A model generated the notes under the pieces. That model saw nothing but the letters and a program-made list of their open reading frames with translations, had not been told where the DNA came from and made no database searches. Position numbers and translations under genes: made by a program. Below are positions 17,467 through 26,308 of a DNA stretch of 64,000 bases, piece after piece (position 1 is the first letter of the stretch; each line of letters opens with the position of its first letter). The DNA comes from Kitasatospora sp044457565 (GTDB lineage Bacteria; Actinomycetota; Actinomycetes; Streptomycetales; Streptomycetaceae), in assembly GCF_044457565.1 (NCBI RefSeq), contig NZ_JBITGZ010000010.1:186001-250000 (forward strand). Direction: 5' to 3'.

Positions 17467-18645
17467 GTGTTGAACCCCCGCCTCCTCGCCGGTGCCCTGG
17501 CGCTGGCCCTCCCGCTGGTCGCCGCCGCGTCCCCCTCCCCCAGCGCGTCCTCCCCCACCGCCTCCGCCGCCGCCTGCGCCCTGCCCGGCCGAACCGGCTG
17601 GACCGACGAGGGCCACGACACCGACCGCACGCAGTTCCAGCGGCCGATCGGCACCAAGCACGTGCTGATGCTCTTCGTCGACTTCCCCGACGCCCCGGCC
17701 ACCGGCGAACTCGGCGACTACTACCACCAACTCGCCCCGGCCGCCGACTGGATGAGGCAGGAATCCTACGGCCGCACCCGCCTCGCCATCACCCCGCTCA
17801 ACCGCTGGCTCCACCTGCCGCAGGATTCCGGCTCCTACGGCTTCCAGCGCGGCATCAGCTTCGAACAGCACGAAGCGTACGTGCGCCAGGCCGTCGAGGC
17901 CGCCGGCCCGGGCGTCGACTTCTCCCGGTACGACCTGCTCTACATCGTCCCGACCAGATCGGCCTCCGCCATCACCTTCTCGCCCACCTACCTGTACGAC
18001 CCGGCCGCCCCCGGCATCGTGGCGGGCGGCACGCGGATCAAATGGGCGGTCACCTTCGGCCAGGACATGTACCGCTGGGGCCCCAAGGTCGCCGCCCACG
18101 AGACCTCGCACACCTTCGGCCTGCCCGACCTGTACGCCTTCGACGGCACCGACGCCCACCGCTTCGTCGGCGGCTGGGACGTGATGGGCCTCATCTCGGG
18201 ACCGGCACCGCAGCATCTCGGCTGGGAGCGCTGGAAGCTGGGGTGGATCGACGACCGCCAGGTCGCCTGCCTGCCCACCACCGGCAGCCGTGCGGTCCAC
18301 CTGCGGGCGATCGAACGCCCCGGCGGCACCAAGATCGCGGTGGTCCGCACCGGCGAGACCACCGCGTACGTCGCCGAGTCCCGCCGCACCGTCGGCGGCG
18401 ACGCGTCCGCGTGCTCGTCCGGTGTGCTGATCTACCACGTCGACACCTCCGTCCGGACCGGCAACGGCCCGGTCCGGGTGATCAACGGCCACCCTGAGGC
18501 CACACCGCCCTCGGGCTGCCGGCCGCTCGACCTGGCGGCCTACCGGGCCGGCGAGTCCTTCACCGACCCCGCCACCGGCGTCCGGATCGAGGTCGGCCAC
18601 CAGGGCCCGCTCTCCGACACCGTGACGGTCACCCGGACCGGCTGA
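17467..18645 (+). CDS. Secreted M6-family metallopeptidase
   Basis: A 392-residue secreted protease. A signal peptide (hydrophobic to about residue 20) leads into a Ser/Pro/Ala linker. The catalytic zinc motif HETSHTFGLPD supplies His211, Glu212, His215 and Asp221, as in immune inhibitor A-type M6 peptidases. Cysteines at 37, about 270 and later could form disulfides. It follows the prolyl aminopeptidase by 22 bases with its own GGGAG ribosome site and so is probably in the same operon. An extracellular protease that feeds peptides to the uptake system fits the context. Confidence 0.88.
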   Translation: MLNPRLLAGALALALPLVAAASPSPSASSPTASAAACALPGRTGWTDEGHDTDRTQFQRPIGTKHVLMLFVDFPDAPATGELGDYYHQLAPAADWMRQESYGRTRLAITPLNRWLHLPQDSGSYGFQRGISFEQHEAYVRQAVEAAGPGVDFSRYDLLYIVPTRSASAITFSPTYLYDPAAPGIVAGGTRIKWAVTFGQDMYRWGPKVAAHETSHTFGLPDLYAFDGTDAHRFVGGWDVMGLISGPAPQHLGWERWKLGWIDDRQVACLPTTGSRAVHLRAIERPGGTKIAVVRTGETTAYVAESRRTVGGDASACSSGVLIYHVDTSVRTGNGPVRVINGHPEATPPSGCRPLDLAAYRAGESFTDPATGVRIEVGHQGPLSDTVTVTRTG

Positions 18646-18732
18646 CCGCCCGCTCCTCGGACACCCCCTGAGCCCGCGCCGCGCGGGCGGCCGTTCGGGT
18701 GCCCCACCACCCGCGTCCGCACGGCGCGCCGG

Positions 18733-18767
18733 GGCCCGGCCGGGGGCTCTCCGCCCCCGGCCGGGCC
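18733..18767. terminator. Hairpin terminator after the peptide operon
   Basis: Perfect 14-bp arms (18,733-18,746 and 18,754-18,767) around a 7-base loop, in the 292-base gap between the convergent metallopeptidase and P450 genes. Nothing else was recognised in that gap. Confidence 0.8.
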
Positions 18768-18937
18768 TTCCTCACCGTCCTCGCCCCAGGAGGAACACCA
18801 CTGTGCGAGCCCTCTCGACATCCCCCTTGCGAACCTCCACCAGAGCGCTCCGCCCGGCGGCCGCCTGCTCGCCGTCGTCGGCACCTGAGTGGCTGTCAGG
18901 AGACTGAGTTCGCCGCCGTCCGGGACTCCGTGATGGA

Positions 18938-20170
18938 TTACGGCCGCACGCCGTCGATCGCGATGGCCAACTGGCGGGGCCCGCGCAGTACGGCGTTCTG
19001 GCGGTAGGGCGGGGGGTCCTCCACGAGCCGTGGCCGCTCCAGTCGGCGGGCGAGTTCAACGAGGGCGATCTGGGCCTCCAGCCGGGCGAGCGGCGCGCCG
19101 AAGCAGCTGTGGATTCCGCTGCCGAGCCCGAGGTGCTGGATGTCCTTGCGGTCGGGATCGAAGCGGTCCGGGTCCTCGAAGCGCTGGGGGTCGCGGTTGC
19201 CGGCCGCCACGACCAGGCACAGCGGGGCACCCTTGGGAATGGCAACGCCGTGGACCTCGATGGCGGTGATCGGGGTGCGGTTGGGCAGCATCTGCACGGG
19301 CGGCTCGTACCGCAGCAGCTCCTCGACGATCGGCACCGCCAGGCGCGGGTCGTCGCGGAGCCGGTCGAGGACGTCCGGGTGGCGCAGCAGGGTGAGCATG
19401 CCGTTGCTGATGAGGTTGACCGTCGTCTCGTGGCCGGCGACGAGCAGCAGTGCGGCGGTGCTGAGCACCTCCATGCTGGTCATGGCGCCCTCGGGACCGT
19501 GGCCGGCGATGAGTTGGGAGAGCAGGTCGTCGCCGGGCGACTTGCGGCGGTCCTCGATCAAGCCGTTCAGGTACATGCCGAGCTGCACCCGGGCCTCCTG
19601 GGCGGCGCGGTCCCGCTCGGTGGTGTCCTGGCCGTGCTGCGGGTCGAGGCTGCTGACGACGGTGTCGGCCCAGCCGTGGAACTTGGCCTCGTCGTCGCGG
19701 GGGATTCCGAGGAGCCGGCAGATCACGGTGACCGGGAAGGGGTAGGAGAACCGGTCGACCAGATCGATGGTGTCGCCGTCCAGCCCGTTGATGAGGTCCG
19801 TGACAATGGTCCGCAGCTCGCCCTGCATGCCGTCGATGCGCCGGGGGCTGTGCGGAGGGCCGAAGGGGCGGTTGGTCATCGCCCGGAGCCGATCGTGCTC
19901 GGGCGGGTCGAGCTTCAGAAAGGTCGGCGGCAGGACCCCGTCGGCCTCCTCCTGCGAGAGTCCGGCGTCAGCGGGTGCCGCCCGGTTGTGGATGTCGGAG
20001 CTGATCCGCGGGTCGTGGAGGAGGCTGATGATGTCGTAGTGCGTGCTGACCACGTAGCTGCCCGTCTCGTCCCGGTGGACCGGATTCCTGCGCAGTTCCG
20101 CGTAGAGGGGGTACGGGTCGGCGCGGTTGGCGTAGTCGGTGATCTGCTGCATCAGCGAGGCGTGTGTCAT
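18938..20170 (-). CDS. Cytochrome P450
   Basis: A 410-residue soluble class I P450. The I-helix oxygen-activation motif is AGHETT (residues 245-250), the K-helix ExxR is Glu284-Arg287, and the heme loop GSGIHSCFGAPLA carries the ligand Cys356. All are intact. It is the last gene of a minus-strand operon with its own ferredoxin and reductase, 131 bases after the reductase, so the whole electron chain is co-encoded. The ATG at 20,170 gives the normal family length. The substrate is unknown; tailoring of a secondary metabolite or degradation of a small molecule are both plausible. Confidence 0.93.
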   Translation of the reverse strand: MTHASLMQQITDYANRADPYPLYAELRRNPVHRDETGSYVVSTHYDIISLLHDPRISSDIHNRAAPADAGLSQEEADGVLPPTFLKLDPPEHDRLRAMTNRPFGPPHSPRRIDGMQGELRTIVTDLINGLDGDTIDLVDRFSYPFPVTVICRLLGIPRDDEAKFHGWADTVVSSLDPQHGQDTTERDRAAQEARVQLGMYLNGLIEDRRKSPGDDLLSQLIAGHGPEGAMTSMEVLSTAALLLVAGHETTVNLISNGMLTLLRHPDVLDRLRDDPRLAVPIVEELLRYEPPVQMLPNRTPITAIEVHGVAIPKGAPLCLVVAAGNRDPQRFEDPDRFDPDRKDIQHLGLGSGIHSCFGAPLARLEAQIALVELARRLERPRLVEDPPPYRQNAVLRGPRQLAIAIDGVRP

Positions 20171-20301
20171 GACGGGTCCTTGGGTGCGTGGGCGCCGGCC
20201 CGGGGGCATGGGGCTCGGGCCGGGTTCGGGCGGCGGACGGACCGGGCCCCGGCGATGGTCCGGGCTCCGGCCCGGCGGATGTGTCACGGCCGACGGATGC
20301 G

Positions 20302-21708
20302 TCACCGCCGGGCGGCGGTGAACGTGAGCCGCTGGTCGGCCGGGGAGTACCCGCTGACGGTGACCGTCGGGCCGTGCGTGGGCACCGACGGGTCGGGGAA
20401 GTCGGCCGGAACGGGGCTGCGTCCCTCGGGGCGCCGGTCCATGGTGGGGAACTCCGGCGGGAACGGCGCGGTCGACTCGATCAGCCGCTGGTAGAACTCC
20501 AGCCAGCGGGCGTGGTCGAAGGTGACCGCGCCGATGACCCGCCCCTGGTAACCGTAGACGGCGGTGAACCGGCGTTCGGCGAGCGACCCCTGGGCGACGA
20601 GGATCTCCGTGCCCATGGACGGCACGCCCACGGATTTGATGTTCACTCCGAACTGGGAGGACCAGAAGGCGGGAACCCACAGATGGGGGATGCGGTCCGG
20701 GCCGGTACTGATCATGTTGTGCGCGGCGACCTCGGCCTGGGTGACGGCGTTGCCCCAGTGCTCCAGGGACAGGAACTGGTAGCCGAACAGCGGGTGCGGG
20801 GACCGTGCCACGTCGCCGGCCACGAACACGTCGTCGGTGACGATGCCGCGGATGTCGAACGCCCGGCACCCGGCGTCGCAGGCGATGCCGCGGGGGCCGG
20901 CGCCCAGGCCCGAGCCGGCCAGCCACTCGGTGTTGCGGGTGGCGCCGAGCGAGACGACCACCACGTCCGCCTCGATCTCGGCGCCGTCGGACAGGCGGGC
21001 GGCCCGCACCCGCCCCGCCGCGTCGCCCTCCAGAGCCGTCACCATGACGCCGCAGCGCAGGTCGACCCCGTGGTCGCGGTGCATCTGCCCGGCCACCTCG
21101 CCGATCACCCCGCCGAGAGCGCCCACCAGGGGGGCGGTGCCGCGTTCGGCGACGGTCACGGGGATGTTCCGCTCCCGGCAGGCGGAGGCGATCTCCGAGC
21201 CCGTGAAACCCGCGCCGATCACGAGCACCCGGCGGGGGCCCGCCTCCAGCCGGCGGTTCAGGCGTGCCGCGTCATCGCGGGTGCGCAGGACGAACACGCC
21301 GTCGAGCGCGGCTTCGGCCTCGTGCGGCCACGGACGGGCCCGCACCCCGGTCGCGATCAGCAGCCGGTCGTACTCGACCTCGTCGCCGTCGGCGAGCTTC
21401 ACCCGCCGGGCAGCCATGTCCAGGCCGGTGGCCGCGCAGCCGAGCCGCCAGTCGGCGTCCAGATCCCGGCGGCGGGGCAGTGCGGTCTCCTCGGCGGCCG
21501 CGTTGCCGAGCAGAACCTGTTTGGACAGCGGCGGCCGGTCGTACGGCTCGTGGGGCTCGTCGCCGATCAGGGTGAGGGAGCCGGTGAAGCCCGTCTCCCG
21601 CAGGGCCTCGGCCCCGCGCAGTCCGGCGAGGGACGCGCCGACGACCACGATGCGTCCCTCGCGCCTGAGCCAGTCGATGTAGCCGTCACCGCGCACCGGA
21701 TCCTCCAT
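20302..21708 (-). CDS. Ferredoxin reductase (FAD, NAD(P)H)
   Basis: A 468-residue pyridine-nucleotide-disulfide oxidoreductase-fold reductase. The N-terminal FAD motif VVVGASLAGLRGAE and the NAD(P)H motif VLVIGAGFTGSEIA are visible, with the FAD-ribityl motif DDVFVAGDVA. It belongs to the putidaredoxin reductase-like class that feeds ferredoxin and then P450. The start overlaps the 3' end of the ferredoxin gene by 23 bases, implying coupling. Confidence 0.9.
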   Translation of the reverse strand: MEDPVRGDGYIDWLRREGRIVVVGASLAGLRGAEALRETGFTGSLTLIGDEPHEPYDRPPLSKQVLLGNAAAEETALPRRRDLDADWRLGCAATGLDMAARRVKLADGDEVEYDRLLIATGVRARPWPHEAEAALDGVFVLRTRDDAARLNRRLEAGPRRVLVIGAGFTGSEIASACRERNIPVTVAERGTAPLVGALGGVIGEVAGQMHRDHGVDLRCGVMVTALEGDAAGRVRAARLSDGAEIEADVVVVSLGATRNTEWLAGSGLGAGPRGIACDAGCRAFDIRGIVTDDVFVAGDVARSPHPLFGYQFLSLEHWGNAVTQAEVAAHNMISTGPDRIPHLWVPAFWSSQFGVNIKSVGVPSMGTEILVAQGSLAERRFTAVYGYQGRVIGAVTFDHARWLEFYQRLIESTAPFPPEFPTMDRRPEGRSPVPADFPDPSVPTHGPTVTVSGYSPADQRLTFTAARR

Positions 21709-21925
21709 CCCCAGCCCCTGCGGGAGCCGCGTCGTCCCGGTCGTCCAGGACGATCGCCTGGACGGGGCACGCCGCAACGGCGCGTTCCACCTTCTCCCGC
21801 TGGTCCGGGTCGGCGTGTGGGGTGTAGAGCAGGGCTTCGTCACCGTGCATGGTGAAGACATCCGGGGCGAGGAATGCGCACTGCGCGTATCCCTGGCAGC
21901 GGTTGAGGTCGACCAACAGCCTCAT
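21686..21925 (-). CDS. [3Fe-4S]-type ferredoxin
   Basis: A 79-residue ferredoxin. The motif CQGYAQC (Cys10, Cys16) followed by ACPVQAI (Cys54) has only three cluster cysteines; the position of the fourth is Tyr13, so a [3Fe-4S] cluster is expected, as is common for Streptomyces P450 partners. A GGAG site precedes the ATG at 21,925. It is first in the operon with reductase and P450. Confidence 0.92.
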   Translation of the reverse strand: MRLLVDLNRCQGYAQCAFLAPDVFTMHGDEALLYTPHADPDQREKVERAVAACPVQAIVLDDRDDAAPAGAGDGGSGAR

Positions 21926-22076
21926 CGGGCTCCGCCTTTCGAGGGGGCACGTTCCATGCCAGCCTCCGGGAGGGCCGACGGTCGTGCGCGCCGGAGCCTC
22001 CGGAGGAGTGACGGGCCATGGCGAGGCGGCGCGCGGACCTTGCGGCAGGCCGCAGCGCGACCACGGACGGGAGCGC

Positions 22077-23105
22077 TCACGGCACCATCACGATCAGCAC
22101 GGGCCCGGTGGCGAACGTCATCGTGCTGCCGTCGGGCAGGGTGAACGATGTGCCCGCGGCGGGGTCGGGTCGGCTCCAGCCGACGCTCCACACCTTGCCG
22201 TCGCGCAGTACCTGCGCCTGTCCGGAGCCGGTGCTCCGCGTGAACACCTCATTGTCGGGGTGCCCGGCATTGTGGTCGGTGAACATGCCGGGGACGATGC
22301 TGACGTGCTGGACGACGACGGTCGCTGTACCGGACCAGGCCGGGCGGCCGTCCACGACGATGTCGTACGTACTGCCGTTGAAGCGGACGCCGATGGACGC
22401 GGCGGGCAGGTGCCAGGTCATGGTGCCGAGCGCGCTGCCGCCGCCCGGCGCGGCGCCGAACACGAAGCCGGGAGAGCGGGCGGGCACGGACGGGAACCGG
22501 GCGAGGATCTGGTGCGGGTCGATGAAGGTGGGGTCCATGGCGCGGTGGGTGAAGGCCCCCGGGTCGGTCGACGGGGTGACGTTCTGCAGGTCGGCCTTGT
22601 CGAGGAGCGGAATGAGCCCGCTGATGGCACCGCTGTAGGCGAAGTCGAGGTGCCCGTACTGCTGGAGGAGCGGGATGTCGGTCTCCCGGGCGGAGCGCAC
22701 GGGGCCGACCGAGGCGGGCAGGTGGTTGGCGTCGTACACCGCGAGGAACCGGGACTGGCCGCCCTCGACCTGGATCCAGTACACGATGTCGGCCTGCGCG
22801 AGTCCCTGGTGGATCGCCTGGACGTGCGCGCCGACATTGTCGATCTTCACGGCGAGGGTGTTGCCCGCCGTTCCGATGTTGTCGAGCGGGTTCGGCAGCT
22901 GCGCGGCCGGTGGCGCGGGCCGGCTCGGCACCGGTGCCACGGGCACCGACCCTGTGGGTCGTTGGGGTGCGGCGCTACCGCATCCCTGGACGGCGGCGAG
23001 CCCGATCGCGGCCCCGGCCGCCACGAGCGGCAGTCCGATCTTCACGTGGGTACGCAGGCCCGCCCACCGGGCTGCCGGTGCGCGGGCCGTGCCGCGGATG
23101 TTCAC
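22077..23105 (-). CDS. DUF3048 (YerB-like) lipoprotein
   Basis: A 342-residue exported protein. The GTG at 23,105 has GGAAGGGAG upstream and gives an N-terminal membrane segment (LPLVAAGAAIGLAAVQGC) ending in a lipobox-like site. The body matches DUF3048: NTLAVKIDNVGAHVQA, ADIVYWIQVEGG, VGPVRSARETDIPLLQQYG. The molecular function of this family is not established; members are cell-surface proteins. Upstream in-frame sequence to 23,324 is Arg/Pro-rich and not part of the gene. Confidence 0.85.
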   Translation of the reverse strand: MNIRGTARAPAARWAGLRTHVKIGLPLVAAGAAIGLAAVQGCGSAAPQRPTGSVPVAPVPSRPAPPAAQLPNPLDNIGTAGNTLAVKIDNVGAHVQAIHQGLAQADIVYWIQVEGGQSRFLAVYDANHLPASVGPVRSARETDIPLLQQYGHLDFAYSGAISGLIPLLDKADLQNVTPSTDPGAFTHRAMDPTFIDPHQILARFPSVPARSPGFVFGAAPGGGSALGTMTWHLPAASIGVRFNGSTYDIVVDGRPAWSGTATVVVQHVSIVPGMFTDHNAGHPDNEVFTRSTGSGQAQVLRDGKVWSVGWSRPDPAAGTSFTLPDGSTMTFATGPVLIVMVP

Positions 23106-23379
23106 TGAAGCTCCCTTCCCTGCGCGGAAGAGGTCGCGTTCCCAGGTGCGGATCCGGTCGTGATCGGCGGCGGGCCCAACCCGGTACCCGGCGCGGGACC
23201 TGCGGGATGCGCGGCGCGGCATCGGCGGCGGCTGGCCGGAAGGAGGCGGAACGCGGCACCAGATCGCAACGGCGTGGTTGATGAGGCCGTGGGCCTGCTC
23301 GGCCACCCCGGGACTGGGAAGCAACGTGTTGACACTACTGAGGACGATCAGTCGGCCCTAGCCGGTTCCGGTGCGCTGG

Positions 23380-24072
23380 TCACACCGACGTTGCGCCTCG
23401 CCTCGCTCGGCGGCGGGCGGGCGGCACGATGCGGACCCGCTGCTCGGCGGGCGCCTTCTCGATGTCGTCGAGCTGCGCGACGATCGTGCCGCGCAGGTCG
23501 TCGTAATCCTCGAAGGAGTGGTCGTTGAACAGGGTGTAGCCCGTCCACATCAGGTTGGCGCACACCCGTGCCGGCACCCGGCCGGTCCGGGCGCCCATCC
23601 CGACCAGCGCCACCGACGTGATGCTGCCCGGCGCCTCGTCGTTCTTCCGGTGGATCGCCTGGAACGCGGCGGCGCACGCCAGGGCTACGTTCAGGGTCTC
23701 GCTGACGTTCTCCGAGGACGACTCCATCGTGGGCGTCGAGATCAGGAACTTCGGGTCGACCGCCCCGGACGGAACGCAGACCGCGCTGCCCACCGGGAGC
23801 CCGCCCGCGAACCGGTCGCGGATCGCCCGCTGCACACGCAGCTGGATCCCGGCTCCGAGGTGCCGCTTGATGACCGCGTCGACCCCACCGTCCATCCGGC
23901 CCCGGGAGTTGGTGGGGCTGACCCAGGCGTCGACCTTCTCGTCCAGAATCGAGCCCTCGTGGATCTCGATCTCGGGGGTGTCGGCGAACGCCGCTCGCCA
24001 CGACTCCACCACGGCCGCGTTGAGGTCGGTCAACACCACTCTGAGCGGCGGCTGTACGCGGTTCACAGTCAT
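23380..24072 (-). CDS. Macro-domain protein (ADP-ribose binding or hydrolysis)
   Basis: A 230-residue protein that is essentially one macro domain: VDAWVSPTNSRGRMDGGVDA (residues 47-66, with Asn55 and the Gly-rich substrate loop), then the phosphate loop GMGARTG (158-164). A basic Arg-rich tail (PPARRRARRGATS) could contact nucleic acid. Macro domains bind ADP-ribose and many remove it from proteins or DNA. A GGAGTG site precedes the ATG at 24,072. The gene is divergent from an ADP-ribosyltransferase fusion 303 bases away, so I infer an eraser/immunity or signalling role for that partner. Catalytic competence cannot be judged from sequence alone. Confidence 0.85.
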   Translation of the reverse strand: MTVNRVQPPLRVVLTDLNAAVVESWRAAFADTPEIEIHEGSILDEKVDAWVSPTNSRGRMDGGVDAVIKRHLGAGIQLRVQRAIRDRFAGGLPVGSAVCVPSGAVDPKFLISTPTMESSSENVSETLNVALACAAAFQAIHRKNDEAPGSITSVALVGMGARTGRVPARVCANLMWTGYTLFNDHSFEDYDDLRGTIVAQLDDIEKAPAEQRVRIVPPARRRARRGATSV

Positions 24073-24375
24073 GGTTCACTCCGTTCGAGACAGGTCCCTC
24101 TACTGGTCACGAAGCTACCGCGGCCCTCTGACAGAGCAGTCGCTGTCCGCAGCCGCCACGGACCGGCGGCTACGGCGCCTCCCTGCACCATGAGGGCCTG
24201 TCAGTGGGCTGACGTACTCTCATGATCGATCGAGGTCGGCACACGAGGGTCCACCGGTCACCTGCCTGGCGTCCCGAGTTCGTCGTCGCCGCTCCAGGGC
24301 TGTCACAAGGAATCGACCACCTCGCCGATCATCTCCCGCCGTTACTCACGGTTCGACTGTTCGGAGCCCTTCACC
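24073..24375. other. Divergent control region of the macro/ADP-ribosyltransferase pair
   Basis: This region holds the promoters of both genes. I could not find a convincing -35/-10 pair. A short palindrome GATCGATC sits near 24,222, and the plus-strand gene has only a weakly spaced GGAG 10 bases before its ATG. No extra small open frame (for example an antitoxin) with a good ribosome site was seen. Confidence 0.4.
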
Positions 24376-25992
24376 ATGAACGATTCCAACGCCCCCACCA
24401 CACCCGACCCGAATGACCCGCTGGCCCTCGCGGAACTGTTCAAGGGCGGTGGCGAACCGTGGCTCCCGCTGCTCAAGCCGGTCATCGAGGCGCAGCCGGG
24501 TGCGGCCGCGTTCATCGGCTCGGGCCGTGCCCCGGAGGTCGTCCCCGTCCGTGAGCTCACCTTCCAGGCGCTCAAGCCCCACGCACCGCACAAGTGGAAG
24601 GTGGTCATCTTCGGTCAGAACCCGTACCCGCGGCCGGAGAGCGCCACCGGCATCGCCATGTTCGACAACACCTTCCACGACTGGAAGGACAGCCAGTTCG
24701 GCCGGGTCGTCAGCATCCGCTGCATCATCAAGGCAGCGGCCATGTGGAAGTACGGCATTCCCAAGAAGACCCCGATCGCAGACATACGTGCGCTGTTGAA
24801 GAAGCAGGACACCGTCCAGCCGCCGGAATGGTTCCAGGCGATGCTCACACAGGGTGTGCTGCTACTGAACGCGGCACTCACCGCCGGCAGCGACGGGGCG
24901 ACGGGGACCGACCGGCACACCGCGTTCTGGCGTCCGGTCACCGAGCGGATCGTCGAGGAGATCCTCAAGGCCAAGCAGAACGCGGACGAGGAGGACCGCG
25001 GGGTGGTCTTCGCCTGGTGGGGTGCGCACGCGCGCAACCTGAAGAAGGTCGTCCTCCAACTGCAGAAGAAGTACCCCGAGGTCGAGGTCCGGCACATCGA
25101 CCACGCCAATCCCGCAGCGCAGGGCGACATCTTCTGCGACGGAGAGCACTTCGCCATGGTGAACGCGGCCCTCGCGTCGCTCGACGCCGATGAGATCGAC
25201 TGGCTGCCGAGCAAGGGGTGGAACGAGCTCGCGGCGGAAACCGGCGGGACGGGCGGCGACGTCGCCGAACGCATGGGCGCGTTCATCGCGTCCACCATGG
25301 AGCTGCACCAGCTCTACCTCGATCGGCTCGCCGGCGTCAAGGACGAGGGGCTGGAACTCCCCGCGATCACCGGCGTGTTCGACACCCCGCCGATGGGCTT
25401 CCGCGACGCCGTCGGCCCGGTCGCCGAGCTGCTGTCCGGCCTGGAGCGGCACGTCGAAAGGTCGCACGAATTCGGCAAGCGGCGGGCGGACGAAGCGGTC
25501 GACGGGCTGTCCGCCGACGCGGTCGCCGCCCTCTATCTCTACACCTGCGAATCCGCGTTCTACCGGGAGATCAACGCCACCCTCCGTTCCCCGGACCGGT
25601 CCCGGCTCGTCCCGTACCTCCCGTATCTGCGGCTGCTCTTCTCGGCGGTGTCGCAGCTGCCCGCCCGCACGGAGCCGCTGTGGCGCGGGGTGCCGCTGGA
25701 CCTGCGGGCCCAGTACCCGCTCGGCCGGACCGTGACCTGGTGGGGCGTCTCCTCGTGCACGTCCGAGCCCGGCGTGGCCCGGGGATTCCTCGGCAGCCGC
25801 GGCAAGCGGACGCTCTTCGAGGTGCACCCCGCCCGGGCGGTGGGCATCCGCCGCTTCTCCGCGTTCACCGGCGAGGAGGAGTTCATCCTCGTGCCGGGCA
25901 CGCAGCTCAAGGTGACGGACGTCAGGACCGAGCGCGGCGGCCTGTGCACCGTGAGGCTGACGGAACTGCCGGAGCAGACCCTGGTGTCCTGA
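24376..25992 (+). CDS. Uracil-DNA-glycosylase-like/ADP-ribosyltransferase fusion
   Basis: A 538-residue two-domain protein. Residues about 65-275 follow family-1 uracil-DNA glycosylase: GQNPYP (80-85, for GQDPYH), VLLLNAALTAG with the uracil-reading Asn165, VVFAWWGAHARNLKK, and HANPAA with His243 (for HPSPLS), then GEHFAMVNAAL. The water-activating Asp is Asn82. Residues about 385-535 form an R-S-E mono-ADP-ribosyltransferase: Arg437 in LWRGV, VSSCTS (459-463), and Glu500-x-Glu502 in GEEEFILVPG. It has no signal peptide, so it acts inside the cell. The divergent macro gene suggests a paired writer and eraser. Target, whether DNA or protein, is unknown. Confidence 0.85.
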   Translation: MNDSNAPTTPDPNDPLALAELFKGGGEPWLPLLKPVIEAQPGAAAFIGSGRAPEVVPVRELTFQALKPHAPHKWKVVIFGQNPYPRPESATGIAMFDNTFHDWKDSQFGRVVSIRCIIKAAAMWKYGIPKKTPIADIRALLKKQDTVQPPEWFQAMLTQGVLLLNAALTAGSDGATGTDRHTAFWRPVTERIVEEILKAKQNADEEDRGVVFAWWGAHARNLKKVVLQLQKKYPEVEVRHIDHANPAAQGDIFCDGEHFAMVNAALASLDADEIDWLPSKGWNELAAETGGTGGDVAERMGAFIASTMELHQLYLDRLAGVKDEGLELPAITGVFDTPPMGFRDAVGPVAELLSGLERHVERSHEFGKRRADEAVDGLSADAVAALYLYTCESAFYREINATLRSPDRSRLVPYLPYLRLLFSAVSQLPARTEPLWRGVPLDLRAQYPLGRTVTWWGVSSCTSEPGVARGFLGSRGKRTLFEVHPARAVGIRRFSAFTGEEEFILVPGTQLKVTDVRTERGGLCTVRLTELPEQTLVS

Positions 25993-26001
25993 CCAGCCGT
26001 T

Positions 26002-26034
26002 CCGTCCCCGGAGACGTACGACGCTCCGGGACGG
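26002..26034 (+). terminator. Hairpin after the fusion gene
   Basis: An 11-bp stem with one bulged C (26,002-26,013 against 26,024-26,034) starts 10 bases after the stop codon of the glycosylase/ADP-ribosyltransferase gene. Confidence 0.6.
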
Positions 26035-26149
26035 CTCCGGGGCCGGCCCTGCACCCGCCCTCAGGCCTGCCCCGCCTTCGCGGGCGGATCGGCGTGGGGC
26101 GGGCCCCTTCGCCGGTACCGGCACCAAGCCCCGACGATCAGCCCCTGCA

Positions 26150-26187
26150 CCCCCTGCCCGGGCGCCCGGGAGTGCCCGGGCAGGGGG
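26150..26187 (+). terminator. Second strong hairpin in the same gap
   Basis: Perfect 14-bp arms (26,150-26,163 and 26,174-26,187). With the hairpin at 26,002 it insulates the next gene. The 316-base gap contains nothing else recognised. Confidence 0.65.
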
Positions 26188-26308
26188 CCGTCGATGCGCC
26201 GGGATCCGATGCCTTGTCACCCGTACAGCTCGTCAGGCTCGTCGTGGTGGGCGTTTGCCGTTGACGATCTCATCAAGAGCTGGACGCACCCGGAACGAGG
26301 ACACCAAG

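Noticed and set aside
23380..25992. Calling the macro/ADP-ribosyltransferase pair a DarTG toxin-antitoxin system
   Set aside because: The transferase has the R-S-E pattern with an ExE motif and a fused glycosylase-like domain, the genes are divergent instead of an overlapping operon, and the macro protein does not look like DarG outside the macro fold. The analogy is functional only.
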